Shown one piece after another: positions 8,374-16,785 of a stretch of DNA of 64,000 nucleotides. Source of the stretch: Nonomuraea polychroma (GTDB taxonomy: Bacteria; Actinomycetota; Actinomycetes; Streptosporangiales; Streptosporangiaceae); the NCBI RefSeq assembly GCF_004011505.1, contig NZ_SAUN01000001.1, positions 9,265,501-9,329,500 on the forward strand, in the 5' to 3' direction. Numbering within the stretch: position 1 is the first letter of the stretch; each line of letters opens with the position of its first letter. The translations under genes and the position numbers were made by a program. The notes below the pieces were generated by a model. The model saw nothing but the letters and a program-made list of their open reading frames with translations. It searched no databases and had not been told where the DNA came from.

Positions 8374-9507
8374 ATGAGCTATCTGGACCGGTGGCCGCCG
8401 CTCGTCAAGGACGGCCTGCTCGCCGTGGTGGTGGCCGCCGCGCTGTCGGTCACCGTGGCAGACACGCCGGGCGCGGGAGCGCTCGACCTCGCGGCCGTCG
8501 TCACCGGGTCGCTCGTGCTCGTCGCCTGGCGCCGGGCGCCCCTGGTGTCCCTGGTCGTCAGCACGGCCTGCATGCTCGTGTACGCGGCGCACGCCCAGCC
8601 GGGCCCGCCGTCCGCCTTTCCCGTACTGGTGTCGGTGTTCGCCGCGGTCAGGGCCGGCCACCGGTTGCCCGCAGCGCTGGCGAGCGTGGCGTTCCTGGGC
8701 GGCAGCCTGGCGTTGAACCTGCCCAACGCCGACGTGTCCGGGCGGAATCTCCAGACCACCACACTGCTCGTGGGCTGGTTCCTCACGGCAGGCGTGGGGG
8801 CGACGGTGACCCGGCACCGGCAGGCGTACCTGGAGCAGGCCGAGCAGCGGGCCGCCGATGCCGAGCGCACCCGCGAGGAGGTCGCGCGGCGCCGGGCCGG
8901 CGAGGAGCGGCTGCGCATCGCCAGGGAGCTGCACGACTCGCTCACCCACAGCATCTCCATCATCAAGGTGCAGGCAGGGGTCGCCGTCCACCTGGCGCGC
9001 AAGCGCGGCGAGGAGGTGCCCGCGGCGCTGCTGGCCATCCAGGAGGCCGGCAGCGACGCCATGCGGGAGCTGCGCGCCACTCTTGAGGTGCTGCGCGACT
9101 CCGACGGCGAGCCCGCGGCCAGCGGCCTTGACCGGCTCGACGATCTGGTGGAGCGGGCCCGCTCGACCGGCCTGCCGGCCACGGTGACGATCTCCGGCGT
9201 ACGTCGCCGGCTGCCCGCCGAGGTGGACAACGCCGCGTACCGGATCGTCCAGGAGGCCCTCACCAACGTCTCCAGGCACGCGGGCGGCGCCACGGCGTCG
9301 GTGCGCGTCGACTACGCAGGCGACGAGCTGGTCGTGCAGGTGGACGACGACGGGCAAGCCAGCGCGGACGCACCGCCCGTGCCCGGCGTCGGCCTGCTCG
9401 GCATGCGCGAGCGCGTCGCGGCGCTCGGCGGCCGGCTGCGGGCCGAGCCCCGCCCCGAGGGCGGCTTCACCGTACGCGCCGAGCTTCCGCTGAAGGAGAC
9501 ACCGTGA
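8374..9507 (+). CDS. Two-component sensor histidine kinase, NarL-partner (HisKA_3) type
   Basis: 377 residues. The N-terminal ~150 residues hold four or five hydrophobic segments, forming a membrane sensor with little extracytoplasmic loop. A linker helix rich in Glu/Arg follows. The dimerisation domain HisKA_3 carries the phospho-acceptor in RELHDSLTHSIS (about residue 191). The HATPase domain shows NAAYRIVQEALTNVSRHA (N-box), QVDDDGQ (G1) and GVGLLGMRERVAALGG (G2). It phosphorylates the response regulator encoded immediately downstream; its stop codon overlaps that gene's GTG start (GTGA). The stimulus is unknown. It diverges from the multicopper oxidase operon, which is a plausible target. 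Confidence 0.92.
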   Translation: MSYLDRWPPLVKDGLLAVVVAAALSVTVADTPGAGALDLAAVVTGSLVLVAWRRAPLVSLVVSTACMLVYAAHAQPGPPSAFPVLVSVFAAVRAGHRLPAALASVAFLGGSLALNLPNADVSGRNLQTTTLLVGWFLTAGVGATVTRHRQAYLEQAEQRAADAERTREEVARRRAGEERLRIARELHDSLTHSISIIKVQAGVAVHLARKRGEEVPAALLAIQEAGSDAMRELRATLEVLRDSDGEPAASGLDRLDDLVERARSTGLPATVTISGVRRRLPAEVDNAAYRIVQEALTNVSRHAGGATASVRVDYAGDELVVQVDDDGQASADAPPVPGVGLLGMRERVAALGGRLRAEPRPEGGFTVRAELPLKETP

Positions 9508-10163
9508 TCCGCGTGCTGCTCGTGGACGACCAGGCGCTCATCCGGGGCGGCTTCCGCGCCCTGCTGGAGGTCGAGGACGACATCGAGGTGGTGGCCGAGG
9601 CGGCGAACGGCGAGCAGGCCGTCGCCCTCGCCCTGGAGCACCGGCCTGACGTGGCTCTCGTCGACATCCAGATGCCGGTGATGGACGGCATCGAGGCCAC
9701 CCGGCGCATCGCCGCCGACGAGCGGCTGGCCGGTGTCCACGTCGTGATTCTCACCAACTTCGGTCTCGACGAATACGTCTTCAACGCGCTGCGCGCCGGG
9801 GCCTGCGGCTTCCTGGTCAAGGACACCGAGCCTGCCGACCTGCTGCAGGGCGTCCGGGTCGCGGCCCGCGGCGACGCGCTGCTCTCCCCCGCGATCACCC
9901 GCAAGCTGATCGGCGAGTACGTCTCCCGCCGCCCAGAGCCCGCGCCCGAGGGGCTCGACGTGCTCACCAACCGTGAGCGCGAGGTGACCGCTCTGGTGGC
10001 CCGGGGCCTGTCCAACGACGAGATCGCCGCCCACATGGTGATCAGCCCGACCACCGCGAAGACGCACGTCAGCAGGGCAATGACCAAGCTGCACGCCCGT
10101 GACCGCGCGCAACTCGTGGTGTTCGCGTACGAGTCCGGCCTCGTCACTCCCCGTCGCAGCTGA
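9504..10163 (+). CDS. NarL/FixJ-family response regulator
   Basis: 219 residues with GTG start overlapping the kinase stop. The receiver domain (1-120) has the acidic pair VDDQ, the phospho-acceptor Asp in LVDIQMPVMDG (about residue 53) and the conserved Lys in FLVKDTEP. The C-terminal LuxR-type helix-turn-helix is LTNREREVTALVARGLSNDEIAAHM...AKTHVSRAMTKLHARDRAQLV. It is expected to bind DNA as a dimer when phosphorylated. Target genes are not known; the inverted repeat at 8298-8315 is a candidate site. Confidence 0.93.
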   Translation: MIRVLLVDDQALIRGGFRALLEVEDDIEVVAEAANGEQAVALALEHRPDVALVDIQMPVMDGIEATRRIAADERLAGVHVVILTNFGLDEYVFNALRAGACGFLVKDTEPADLLQGVRVAARGDALLSPAITRKLIGEYVSRRPEPAPEGLDVLTNREREVTALVARGLSNDEIAAHMVISPTTAKTHVSRAMTKLHARDRAQLVVFAYESGLVTPRRS

Positions 10164-10182
10164 TCGCGTGATGGAATGAGGC

Positions 10183-10779
10183 GTGAGCATCGTTTCGCGC
10201 GGCTTCCGCGGAAGGCGCAGAGAGGGCGGCGACCTACCGCCCGGCCAATACCTGGTCGAGGACTTCCCGGTGTTGTCAGCCGGGCCGACGCCGCGGGTCC
10301 CGCTCGACCGGTGGGAGTTCGCCATCGACACCGAGGCCGAGCAGACACACCGCTGGTCGTGGGAAGAGTTCATGGCGCTGCCCATGCAGACGCCGACGGT
10401 GGACATCCACTGCGTCACCAAGTGGTCCAAGCTCGGCACCACCTGGGAGGGCGTCTCCCTGGACGTGTTCTTCGAGGACGTCGAGACAGCCGCCGAATAC
10501 GCACTGGTCTACTCCTACGGCGGCTACACCACGAACCTGCCGCTGGAGGACCTGCTCGACGGCAAGGCGTGGATCGTGCACAGCTTCGACGGCGAGGAGC
10601 TGGCGCCACAGCACGGCGGCCCGGCCCGGTTGATCGTGCCGCACCTGTACTTCTGGAAGTCCGCCAAGTGGGTGCGCGGCATCCGGCTGCTCAACGAGGA
10701 CTGGCCCGGCTTCTGGGAGACCGCCGGATACCACAACTACGGCGACCCGTGGCGCGAGCAGCGTTACGAGGGCGACTAG
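10183..10779 (+). CDS. Sulfite-oxidase-like molybdopterin oxidoreductase
   Basis: 198 residues with a GTG start at 10183. The whole protein is one oxidoreductase molybdopterin-binding domain of the YuiH/MsrP-related type: DRWEFAID, WSWEEFMALPM, VDIHCVTKWSKLGTTWEGV with the Mo-ligand Cys, YSYGGYTTNLPLEDLLD, HGGPARLIVPHLYFWKSAKWV and GYHNYGDPW near the end. There is no haem domain and no export signal, so it is probably cytoplasmic. The reaction may be reduction or oxidation of a small oxyanion or sulfoxide; the substrate is unknown. It is followed with no gap by a flavin reductase, the likely electron partner. Confidence 0.88.
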   Translation: MSIVSRGFRGRRREGGDLPPGQYLVEDFPVLSAGPTPRVPLDRWEFAIDTEAEQTHRWSWEEFMALPMQTPTVDIHCVTKWSKLGTTWEGVSLDVFFEDVETAAEYALVYSYGGYTTNLPLEDLLDGKAWIVHSFDGEELAPQHGGPARLIVPHLYFWKSAKWVRGIRLLNEDWPGFWETAGYHNYGDPWREQRYEGD

Positions 10780-11508
10780 GTGCGCCGCCGCCTGGCCTGG
10801 CAGGCCGCCCGCCTGCACGAGATCCGCGCCGAGACCGCCACCGCCCGCACACTGGTGCTCGACGTGCCCGGCTGGCCCGGGCACCTGGCGGGGCAACACG
10901 TGGACGTGCGGTTGACGGCCGACGACGGCTACACCGCGCAACGCAGTTACTCGCTGGCCGCACCCGCGGACGGCGACCGCATCGAGGTGACCGTGGAGAC
11001 CGTGCCCGACGGTGAGGTCTCGCCCTACTTGACCGAGGTGATCGAGCCCGGCGACCAGGTCGAGATCCGCGGCCCGGTCGGCGGCTGGTTCGTGTGGCGT
11101 CCGGAGAGCAAGGCGCCGGTGCTGCTGGTCGGCGGCGGATCCGGGATCGTGCCGTTGATGGCGATGATCAGAGTGCGCCGGCAGGCGGACAGCCGCGTGC
11201 CGTTCCGCCTCCTCTACTCGCTACGAGACGAGGACCACCGCTACTACGCCGCCGAGCTGCGCCGGCCCGAGCCCGGCCTGGACATCACCTACCTCTACAG
11301 CAGGACCTCCCCGCCCGGCTCGGCCCGCCCCGCCGGGCGGCTCACCGTGGCCGACCTGGCTGAGGGCGGCTGGCCGGCCGACTTCGCGCCGGACTGCTAC
11401 GTGTGCGGGCCGACCGGCTTCGTGGAGGCCGCCGCCGACCTGCTGCTGACGCTCGGGCACGCGCCGGAGCGGATCAGAACCGAACGATTCGGCCCGACCG
11501 GAGACTGA
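10780..11508 (+). CDS. FAD/NAD(P)H-dependent ferredoxin-reductase-type oxidoreductase
   Basis: 242 residues; the GTG start directly follows the stop of the molybdopterin gene. The FAD-binding beta-barrel (residues 1-105) has the FAD motif RSYSLAAP and the phosphate loop GEVSPYL. The NAD(P) domain has LLVGGGSGIVPLMAMIR, and near the C-terminus CYVCGPTGFVEAAADLL. There is no 2Fe-2S domain, so it probably passes NAD(P)H electrons straight to its partner. The tight gene order (molybdopterin oxidase, reductase, DUF6510) argues for a two-component redox enzyme. Confidence 0.9.
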   Translation: MRRRLAWQAARLHEIRAETATARTLVLDVPGWPGHLAGQHVDVRLTADDGYTAQRSYSLAAPADGDRIEVTVETVPDGEVSPYLTEVIEPGDQVEIRGPVGGWFVWRPESKAPVLLVGGGSGIVPLMAMIRVRRQADSRVPFRLLYSLRDEDHRYYAAELRRPEPGLDITYLYSRTSPPGSARPAGRLTVADLAEGGWPADFAPDCYVCGPTGFVEAAADLLLTLGHAPERIRTERFGPTGD

Positions 11509-11509
11509 C

Positions 11510-11770
11510 ATGACGCATTTGGATGGCAATGCCCTGGGCGGGCCGCTCGGCGAGATCTTCGCCGTGGACGTCACCGCCGCCACCGGCCGCTGCGCGAGTT
11601 GCGGGCTGGCGGGACCCCTCGCCGCCCTGCACGTGTACGGCCCCGAGCCCGGCCTGGTCGCCCGCTGCCCGGGCTGCGAGGAGGTGGTGCTGAGGCTGGT
11701 ACGCGGTCCCGGCACGGCCTGGCTGGACCTGCGTGGCGCCGTGTCACTCCGCATGACCGTGCCTGACTGA
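11510..11770 (+). CDS. DUF6510-type small zinc-ribbon protein
   Basis: 86 residues, starting two bases after the reductase stop. The sequence GNALGGPLGEIFAVDVTAA leads into a zinc ribbon with two Cys pairs, CASCG and CPGCEEVVLRLVR, and ends with a short hydrophobic-basic tail. This matches the small DUF6510-like proteins that follow sulfite-oxidase-like gene pairs in actinomycetes. Its role is not known; metal binding and interaction with the oxidoreductase are inferred from motif and context. Confidence 0.72.
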   Translation: MTHLDGNALGGPLGEIFAVDVTAATGRCASCGLAGPLAALHVYGPEPGLVARCPGCEEVVLRLVRGPGTAWLDLRGAVSLRMTVPD

Positions 11771-11784
11771 GTACACTCAGGCAC
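11759..11784 (+). terminator. Hairpin spanning the DUF6510 stop codon
   Basis: Perfect 8-bp arms GTGCCTGA and TCAGGCAC with a 10-base loop overlap the stop codon of the DUF6510 gene. No T-run follows, so this would be an I-shaped actinomycete terminator or a regulatory dyad for the LCP gene 80 bases downstream. Confidence 0.4.
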
Positions 11785-11863
11785 GTTCCACGGCCGAGAT
11801 CTGTACGGCGAGGCTCTTGGTCAGGGGCGGCGGCCCTTCCGGCCCTCGCCCCTGGGGAGTCAC

Positions 11864-13285
11864 GTGAGCAGCGGGCTTGTCGACGTGCCAGCTTCCGATC
11901 CTTCCGATCCCGACGCGCCGCCACGGCGCCGGAGAAGGACCTGGCTGCGCTGGGTGATCGCGGTCACGGTGACCGTCGTCCTCCTGGTCGCGGGTGTCGC
12001 GGTCGGCATCTTCGCCAAGCTGAGCGGCAACATCAAGCACGAGGACGTCACCGCCGACGATCTCGGGGCCACCCGCCCGCCCAAGGTCGCCGGCACCGCC
12101 ATGAACATCCTGGTCGTCGGCTCCGACCAGCGCACCGGCAAGAACGCCAAGTACGGCCGCCGCGTCACGGGCGAGCGCACCGACACGATCATGCTGGTGC
12201 ACGTGTCGTCCGAGCGCGACAACGCGATGGTGATCAGCTTCCCCCGCGACTCGCTGGTCCAGCTGCCCGCCTGCCGGGCCACCGGCGGCCACCCGGGGCA
12301 GCGGCCGCACCTCGGCATGATCAATGAGTCGTTCAACTTCGGCGGCATCGCCTGCACCTGGAAGACGATCGAGACGCTGACCCACATCCACATCGACCAC
12401 TTCGTCAAGGTGGACTTCACCGGCTTCAAGAGCATGGTGAACGCCGTGGGCGGCGTGCAGGTCTGCCTGCCGCAGCGGGTGGACGACGACAAGGCGCTGC
12501 TGCACCTGCCGGCGGGGCGGCAGACGCTCAACGGCGAGCAGGCTCTCGGGTACGTACGCGCCCGGTACAGCTTGGGTGACGGCTCCGACATCGGGCGCAT
12601 CCAGCGGCAGCAGATGTTCATCGCCTCGATGGTCAAGAAGGTGATGAGCGGCGAGACGCTCACCGACCCGGCCAAGCTCTTCGCCATCCTCGACGCCGCC
12701 ACCAAGGCGGTGACCACCGATCGAGGCCTGTCCGCGGGCGTCATGAAGGACCTGGCCACCAGCCTCCAGGGCCTGGACGCCGGGAAGATCCGTTTCATCA
12801 CCACCCCGTGGCATTACTCGCTCACCCAGCCCGGCCGGGTCGAGTGGGTGCAGCCGCAGGCCGGGCAGCTGTTCCGGATCGTGGCCAGGGACCAGAGCGT
12901 CGACGGCATCAAGGGCGGCCAGACCAAGGTGGCCCGCTCCAAGATCAATATCGAGCTACGCAACGGCACCTGGCGCAGCGGCCTCGGCACCCAGGTGGCG
13001 GCCTTCCTGGAGCAGCGCGGCTACCACATCACGAAGATCGGCGACTCGGCACGCAAGCCGCAGGCGAAGACCACGATCCTGTACGGGCCGAACGGCGAGA
13101 CCCGCGTGCCCACGCTCACGAACGACCTCCTCGGCCCCGCCGCCGCCAGGAAGATCGACGCCGCGCGTACGAACCGGCTGGTGCTCGTGATCGGCGACGA
13201 CTGGAAGGGCGTGAAACCGCTGCGCGCGGACGACACGGAGTCGATCAAGGGCTTCGACGCCACCCACGATTCCTGCGCCACCTGA
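11864..13285 (+). CDS. LytR-CpsA-Psr (LCP) family cell-wall glycopolymer ligase with LytR_C domain
   Basis: 473 residues from GTG. Residues 1-27 are cytoplasmic and Arg-rich (PPRRRRRTWLRW), followed by one membrane helix (about 28-50). The extracellular LCP domain contains ILVVGSDQRTG, RTDTIMLVHVS, MVISFPRDSLVQLP, VDFTGFKSMVNAVGGVQVCLP and LNGEQALGYVRARY...DIGRIQRQQ, which includes the Arg/Asp residues that bind pyrophosphate and metal. Residues ~345-450 form a LytR_C domain (INIELRNGT...VAAFLEQRGYHI). LCP enzymes transfer undecaprenyl-linked glycopolymers to peptidoglycan. A second LCP gene lies at 34557-35933. Confidence 0.93.
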   Translation: MSSGLVDVPASDPSDPDAPPRRRRRTWLRWVIAVTVTVVLLVAGVAVGIFAKLSGNIKHEDVTADDLGATRPPKVAGTAMNILVVGSDQRTGKNAKYGRRVTGERTDTIMLVHVSSERDNAMVISFPRDSLVQLPACRATGGHPGQRPHLGMINESFNFGGIACTWKTIETLTHIHIDHFVKVDFTGFKSMVNAVGGVQVCLPQRVDDDKALLHLPAGRQTLNGEQALGYVRARYSLGDGSDIGRIQRQQMFIASMVKKVMSGETLTDPAKLFAILDAATKAVTTDRGLSAGVMKDLATSLQGLDAGKIRFITTPWHYSLTQPGRVEWVQPQAGQLFRIVARDQSVDGIKGGQTKVARSKINIELRNGTWRSGLGTQVAAFLEQRGYHITKIGDSARKPQAKTTILYGPNGETRVPTLTNDLLGPAAARKIDAARTNRLVLVIGDDWKGVKPLRADDTESIKGFDATHDSCAT

Positions 13286-13309
13286 CGGCGTCATAGCCAG
13301 TAGGACTAG

Positions 13310-13663
13310 TCAACGACCCAGCGCTGAAGCTCTGGGCTTGCGCCTCTCGATCCGGTCTGGCTGACCGGCTCGGGGCGCACTGAGCCCGCTTTCCACGGCG
13401 GGCTCGTTGGGCATGTTGACGAATGCCCACACCGCGCTCGCCCGCCTTTCGACGTTGAGTGCGGCGATATGGTCGGCTGGTCCAGCGAACCCGCACGACG
13501 CGCAGCCAAAGGTGTCCCTGGTGGGGCGGTTGCCTCGCCCGGTGTGCCCACACCAGCGGTTCGGGCACATCTGCGAGGTGTAGGCCGGATCCACCTCCAC
13601 GAAGGCGACACCAGCCCGGCGCGCCTTGTAGGCGAGGAACTCGCCCAGCTGGTGGAACGGCAT
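13310..13663 (-). pseudogene. TnpB (IS200/IS605/IS607-type OrfB) C-terminal remnant
   Basis: Only the last ~117 codons of a TnpB-type protein remain. Recognisable parts are FHQLGEFLAYKARRAGVAFVEVDPAYTSQ, a zinc ribbon (CPNRWCGH ... CASCG; the first pair is unusually spaced as C-x4-C) and the RuvC-III Asp in ADHIAALNV. The N-terminal two-thirds, including the first two RuvC acidic residues, is missing, because position 13709 onward is an intact hydrolase gene on the other strand. The stop at 13310 is followed by the end of the LCP gene at 13285, so any right-end or guide RNA sequence is at most a few tens of bases. No TnpA is present. It is a dead fragment. Confidence 0.8.
13317..13336 (-). 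other. Hairpin at the 3' end of the TnpB remnant
   Basis: Read on the minus strand, CCCAG-A-GC-TTCA-GC-G-CTGGG forms a hairpin with one A-G mismatch inside the last codons of the TnpB fragment. In intact elements the 3' end of tnpB overlaps the scaffold of the guide (omega/reRNA), so this may be a relic of that structure. Confidence 0.3.
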
Positions 13664-13708
13664 AGCCCACAAAGGGGCATGCGTAACCCTCCAGAGCAGA
13701 CTTGAGCC

Positions 13709-14608
13709 ATGCAAACGAACATGATCAACATTGACGGCGTGGAACTCTGGACCGAGGAGTTCGGAGATGCCACGCACCCGCCGATCCTGCTGGTGATGGG
13801 GTCGATGACGCAGGGGATCCTGTGGCCGGACGAGTTCGTCGGGCGGCTGGCCGCGGCCGGTCGCCGGGTCATCAGGTACGACCACCGCGACACCGGCAGG
13901 TCGGCCACCTTCGACTTCGAGAAGCAGCGGTACACGTGGCTCGACATCAGGGACGACGTGCTGCGCGTGCTGGACGCGTACGGGCTGGACAGCGCGCACC
14001 TCGTCTGCCACTCGGCAGGCGGGCTGCTCGGCCAGCTGATCGCCGTCGAGCAGCCGGAGCGGGTGCGCACGCTCACCGTGATCGGTTCCTCGCCACTGGG
14101 CGAGCACGAGGGCGAGGTGCTCATGCGGGCGCTCACCGGGCAGCCGCAGCCCGAGGGAAGCCTGCCGCCGCCGAGGCCCGAGTTCGTGGAGTTCTACACG
14201 AAGATGATCGCCGCCCCTCCGCCGGCCGACCGGCGCGAGCAGGTGGCGCGCATGATCGAGGAGGCGCGGGTGCTGCACGGCACCGCACTGCCGTTCGACG
14301 AGGACGCGGAGCGGCACCTGCAGGAACGGGTGCTGGAGCGGGCCCGCGATCTGTCGGCCCTGGTCAATCACCGCCTGGCGTACGCGGCCGGCCCGGACTT
14401 CGAGCCGACGGACGCACTGGGCGGGGTGAAGGCGCCGACGCTGGTCATCGAGGGCACGCACGAGCCGGCCAAGCCCGGCCACAGCGCGATCATCGCCGAG
14501 CGGATCCCGGGCGCCGAGCTGCTGATGATCGACGGGATGGGGCACATGCTGCCGCCCCAGGCGTACGAGGAACTGGCCACGGCCATCGTCCGCCACACCG
14601 CACGGTAG
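13709..14608 (+). CDS. Alpha/beta-fold hydrolase
   Basis: 299 residues. The fold markers are present: oxyanion strand PPILLVMGSM, YDHRDTGRS, the nucleophile elbow VCHSAGGLLG (Ser about residue 110; Cys replaces the usual first Gly), the acid in APTLVIEGTHEPAKPGHS, and the His in DGMGHMLP. The cap region (about 135-215) is Pro- and Arg-rich. It resembles soluble esterase/aclacinomycin-methylesterase-like hydrolases of actinomycetes; the substrate is unknown. The gene lies between the TnpB remnant and a convergent TetR gene and is probably monocistronic. Confidence 0.88.
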   Translation: MQTNMINIDGVELWTEEFGDATHPPILLVMGSMTQGILWPDEFVGRLAAAGRRVIRYDHRDTGRSATFDFEKQRYTWLDIRDDVLRVLDAYGLDSAHLVCHSAGGLLGQLIAVEQPERVRTLTVIGSSPLGEHEGEVLMRALTGQPQPEGSLPPPRPEFVEFYTKMIAAPPPADRREQVARMIEEARVLHGTALPFDEDAERHLQERVLERARDLSALVNHRLAYAAGPDFEPTDALGGVKAPTLVIEGTHEPAKPGHSAIIAERIPGAELLMIDGMGHMLPPQAYEELATAIVRHTAR

Positions 14609-14614
14609 GCCGGG

Positions 14615-15220
14615 CTAGGCGATGAACTGCGAGAGGGCGGCGAGCGCGTCCACGACCTGGCGGGCGTCGGGCGTGCTCGCCGGGTCGAGCAGCCACTGCA
14701 GCATGAGCCCGTCCGCGATCGCCACCAGCACCGACACCAGGATCTCGGGCGACATCGGCGGCTCGACGCCGAGCTGCGCGGCAGCCCGCCTCATCATGTC
14801 GGCGCCTGTCTGCCGCGCCCGGGCGTAGGCCTCGGCCATCTTCTCCCGCAGCACGGGCTCGCGCAGCGCCGCCGGGTAACCCTCGACGCACAGGATGAGC
14901 TGGGGCCGCAGCTCCTCGAACACGTCGACCAGCGCGATCATCGCGCGCTCCAGCATCTCCCTGGGGCTGCCGAGCACGGCGCCGAACAACGACCGCTCGA
15001 CGTGCGCGGTCCACTGGTCGAAGAAGCCGGCTATGGCCTCGTTGAGCAGCGCGTCCTTGCCCCCGAAGTGATAGCCGATGGAGGCCAGGTTGGTGCCGGA
15101 GGCGGCGACCAGGTCTCGTGCGGTGGTGCGGGCATAGCCCTTCTCCTGCAGGCATGCCACCGCGCCCGCCAGCAACTTGTCCCGGTATCCACCGGCCTCT
15201 GTTCTCGCCACGGAATCCAT
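14615..15220 (-). CDS. TetR-family transcriptional regulator
   Basis: 201 residues. N-terminal helix-turn-helix at about residues 15-60: KLLAGAVACLQEKGYARTTARDLVAASGTNLASIGYHFGGKDALLNEAI. The C-terminal ligand-binding helices are TetR_C-like and contain PQLILCVEGYPAALREPVLREKMAEAY. It is divergent from the cytochrome P450 gene with 58 bases between the starts, and an inverted repeat lies in that gap. It is expected to repress itself and the P450. Confidence 0.92.
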   Translation of the reverse strand: MDSVARTEAGGYRDKLLAGAVACLQEKGYARTTARDLVAASGTNLASIGYHFGGKDALLNEAIAGFFDQWTAHVERSLFGAVLGSPREMLERAMIALVDVFEELRPQLILCVEGYPAALREPVLREKMAEAYARARQTGADMMRRAAAQLGVEPPMSPEILVSVLVAIADGLMLQWLLDPASTPDARQVVDALAALSQFIA

Positions 15221-15225
15221 GGTAC

Positions 15226-15260
15226 AGATGTATACGAGCGTCTATGACACACGTACATCT
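15226..15260. promoter_or_regulatory. Candidate TetR operator between tetR and P450
   Basis: Perfect 7-bp inverted repeat AGATGTA/TACATCT with a 21-base spacer, centred in the 58-base gap between the divergent start codons (15220 and 15279). A regulator bound here would block both promoters. The P450 has an AGGAGG site at 15265-15270. Confidence 0.45.
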
Positions 15261-15278
15261 ACTTAGGAGGCGCAAGCC

Positions 15279-16565
15279 ATGCTCCCTCCAGGACCGAGGC
15301 TTCCGTCGCTGGTGCAGACCGCGTGGTTCATGCGGGACTCGCCCGGCATGATGGAAAACCTGCACCGCAGGTACGGGCCCGTCTTCGCGGTGCGCTTCAC
15401 GGGTTATCCGCCGGAGGTCTACGTGGCCACCGGAGAGTTGGCGGCGCAAGTCTACCAGACCGACCAGGGTGGTGGGCGCGCCGGTGCGGCGCGGCGCGAC
15501 TTCCTGGAGCACATGGTCGGCGCGCACTCGGTGCTGACGCTGGACGGCGACGACTGGTGGCGGCACCGCAAGCTGCTCAACCCGCCGCTGCGGGCCAAGC
15601 AGGTCGCCGGTTACCGCGACGAGATCGCCGCGATCGCGGCGGAGAAGATCGCGACCTGGCCGCTGGGCAGGCCGTTGGCGCTGCGCGAACGCATGCAGGA
15701 CATCACGCTGGAGATCATCATCAGACTGATCTTCGGCATCAGGGACGCCGGGCGAGTGAGCAGGCTGCAAACGCTGCTGCCCGAGCTGATCGAGACCGGC
15801 GGGTCAATGCAGACGATCATGCTGCCGGAGCGGCTGCGGGCATTCGCGGCGCGGGCGCCGTTCCTGGCCTACGGGCGGTTCGTCCGGATCCGGGCAGAGG
15901 TCGACACGATCCTGTTCGACGAGATCCGCCGTCGGCGCTCGGCCACGGGAGCCGGCGACACGGACGTGCTCAGCCGGCTGCTCGAGACCGGCCTGGGCGA
16001 CCAGGAGATCCGCGACGAGCTGATCACCATGCTGATCGCCGGTCACGAGACCACCGCGACCGGCCTGGCCTGGGCCTTCGAGCGGCTCCTACGCATGCCC
16101 GAGGTCATGGAACGACTGCCGGACGACGAACCCTACCTCGACGCGGTGGTCAAGGAGGTGCTACGCGTCCGGCCCGCCGTCTATGAGGCGCCGCGGCTGC
16201 TCGACGCCCCGCTCCCGCTGTGCGAATACGAGATCCCGGCCGGCTGGTATGCCGGGCCGTACATCCCTCTCGTGCACCGCGACCCCGAAGCGTTCCCCTC
16301 TCCTGAGGAGTTCCGCCCGGAACGCTTCATGGAGGGGCACCAGAACAGGGCCTGGATGCCCTTCGGCGGCGGCCGGCGCTTCTGCGTCGGCGCGCAGCTC
16401 GCGCTTCTGGAGATGCGGGTCATCATTCGCGAGGTGCTGCACCGCCTGGAGCTCTCGGCGCCCGATCAGGCGCCGGAGGCCAGGCGGCTGAAGAACGTCA
16501 CCCTTGCCCCCGCGAAGCTGACCCGCGTCATTGCGCGCGCTCGGACTCCTGCTCCGATGCCGTAG
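15279..16565 (+). CDS. Cytochrome P450
   Basis: 428 residues, soluble bacterial type. The I-helix oxygen-binding motif is AGHETTATG (about residues 253-261), the ExxR of the K-helix is in VVKEVLRVRP, and the haem-binding loop is FGGGRRFCVGAQLA with the thiolate Cys. The N-terminus starts PGPRLPSLVQTAWFMRDSPG, like the CYP102/CYP110-type sequences that accept fatty or hydrophobic substrates. Redox partners are not adjacent. A strong AGGAGG site sits 8 bases before the ATG. The last 38 bases overlap the convergent DUF3073 gene. The divergent TetR gene probably controls expression in response to a ligand. Confidence 0.95.
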   Translation: MLPPGPRLPSLVQTAWFMRDSPGMMENLHRRYGPVFAVRFTGYPPEVYVATGELAAQVYQTDQGGGRAGAARRDFLEHMVGAHSVLTLDGDDWWRHRKLLNPPLRAKQVAGYRDEIAAIAAEKIATWPLGRPLALRERMQDITLEIIIRLIFGIRDAGRVSRLQTLLPELIETGGSMQTIMLPERLRAFAARAPFLAYGRFVRIRAEVDTILFDEIRRRRSATGAGDTDVLSRLLETGLGDQEIRDELITMLIAGHETTATGLAWAFERLLRMPEVMERLPDDEPYLDAVVKEVLRVRPAVYEAPRLLDAPLPLCEYEIPAGWYAGPYIPLVHRDPEAFPSPEEFRPERFMEGHQNRAWMPFGGGRRFCVGAQLALLEMRVIIREVLHRLELSAPDQAPEARRLKNVTLAPAKLTRVIARARTPAPMP

Positions 16566-16698
16566 ACGGGTAGCTCTCCTCGCGCCGCGTATCGGCACCG
16601 AGCTCCTCGCGGAGCCGGTCGTAGTCGATGTTGTGGTTGGCGTACTTCAGCTGGCGAGCGACCTTCGTCTGCTTCGCCTTGGCTCTTCCTCGGCCCAT
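16528..16698 (-). CDS. DUF3073 small basic protein
   Basis: 56 residues. The start MGRGRAKAKQTKVARQLKY followed by NHNIDYDRLREELG is characteristic of DUF3073, a short protein found almost only in actinobacteria. The tail is acidic/Ser-rich. An AGGGAG site lies six bases upstream of the ATG at 16698. The 3' end overlaps the P450 gene by 38 bases on the opposite strand. Function is unknown; the Lys/Arg-rich N-terminus suggests nucleic-acid or ribosome binding. Confidence 0.88.
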   Translation of the reverse strand: MGRGRAKAKQTKVARQLKYANHNIDYDRLREELGADTRREESYPSTASEQESERAQ

Positions 16699-16785
16699 GG
16701 CTACTCCCTAGTCCCCGCAGTCATGCTATCCAACAACATGGTGACTTGAAGAATTATGCAACTCCGCTGGATTAGTCTGGGCTAT

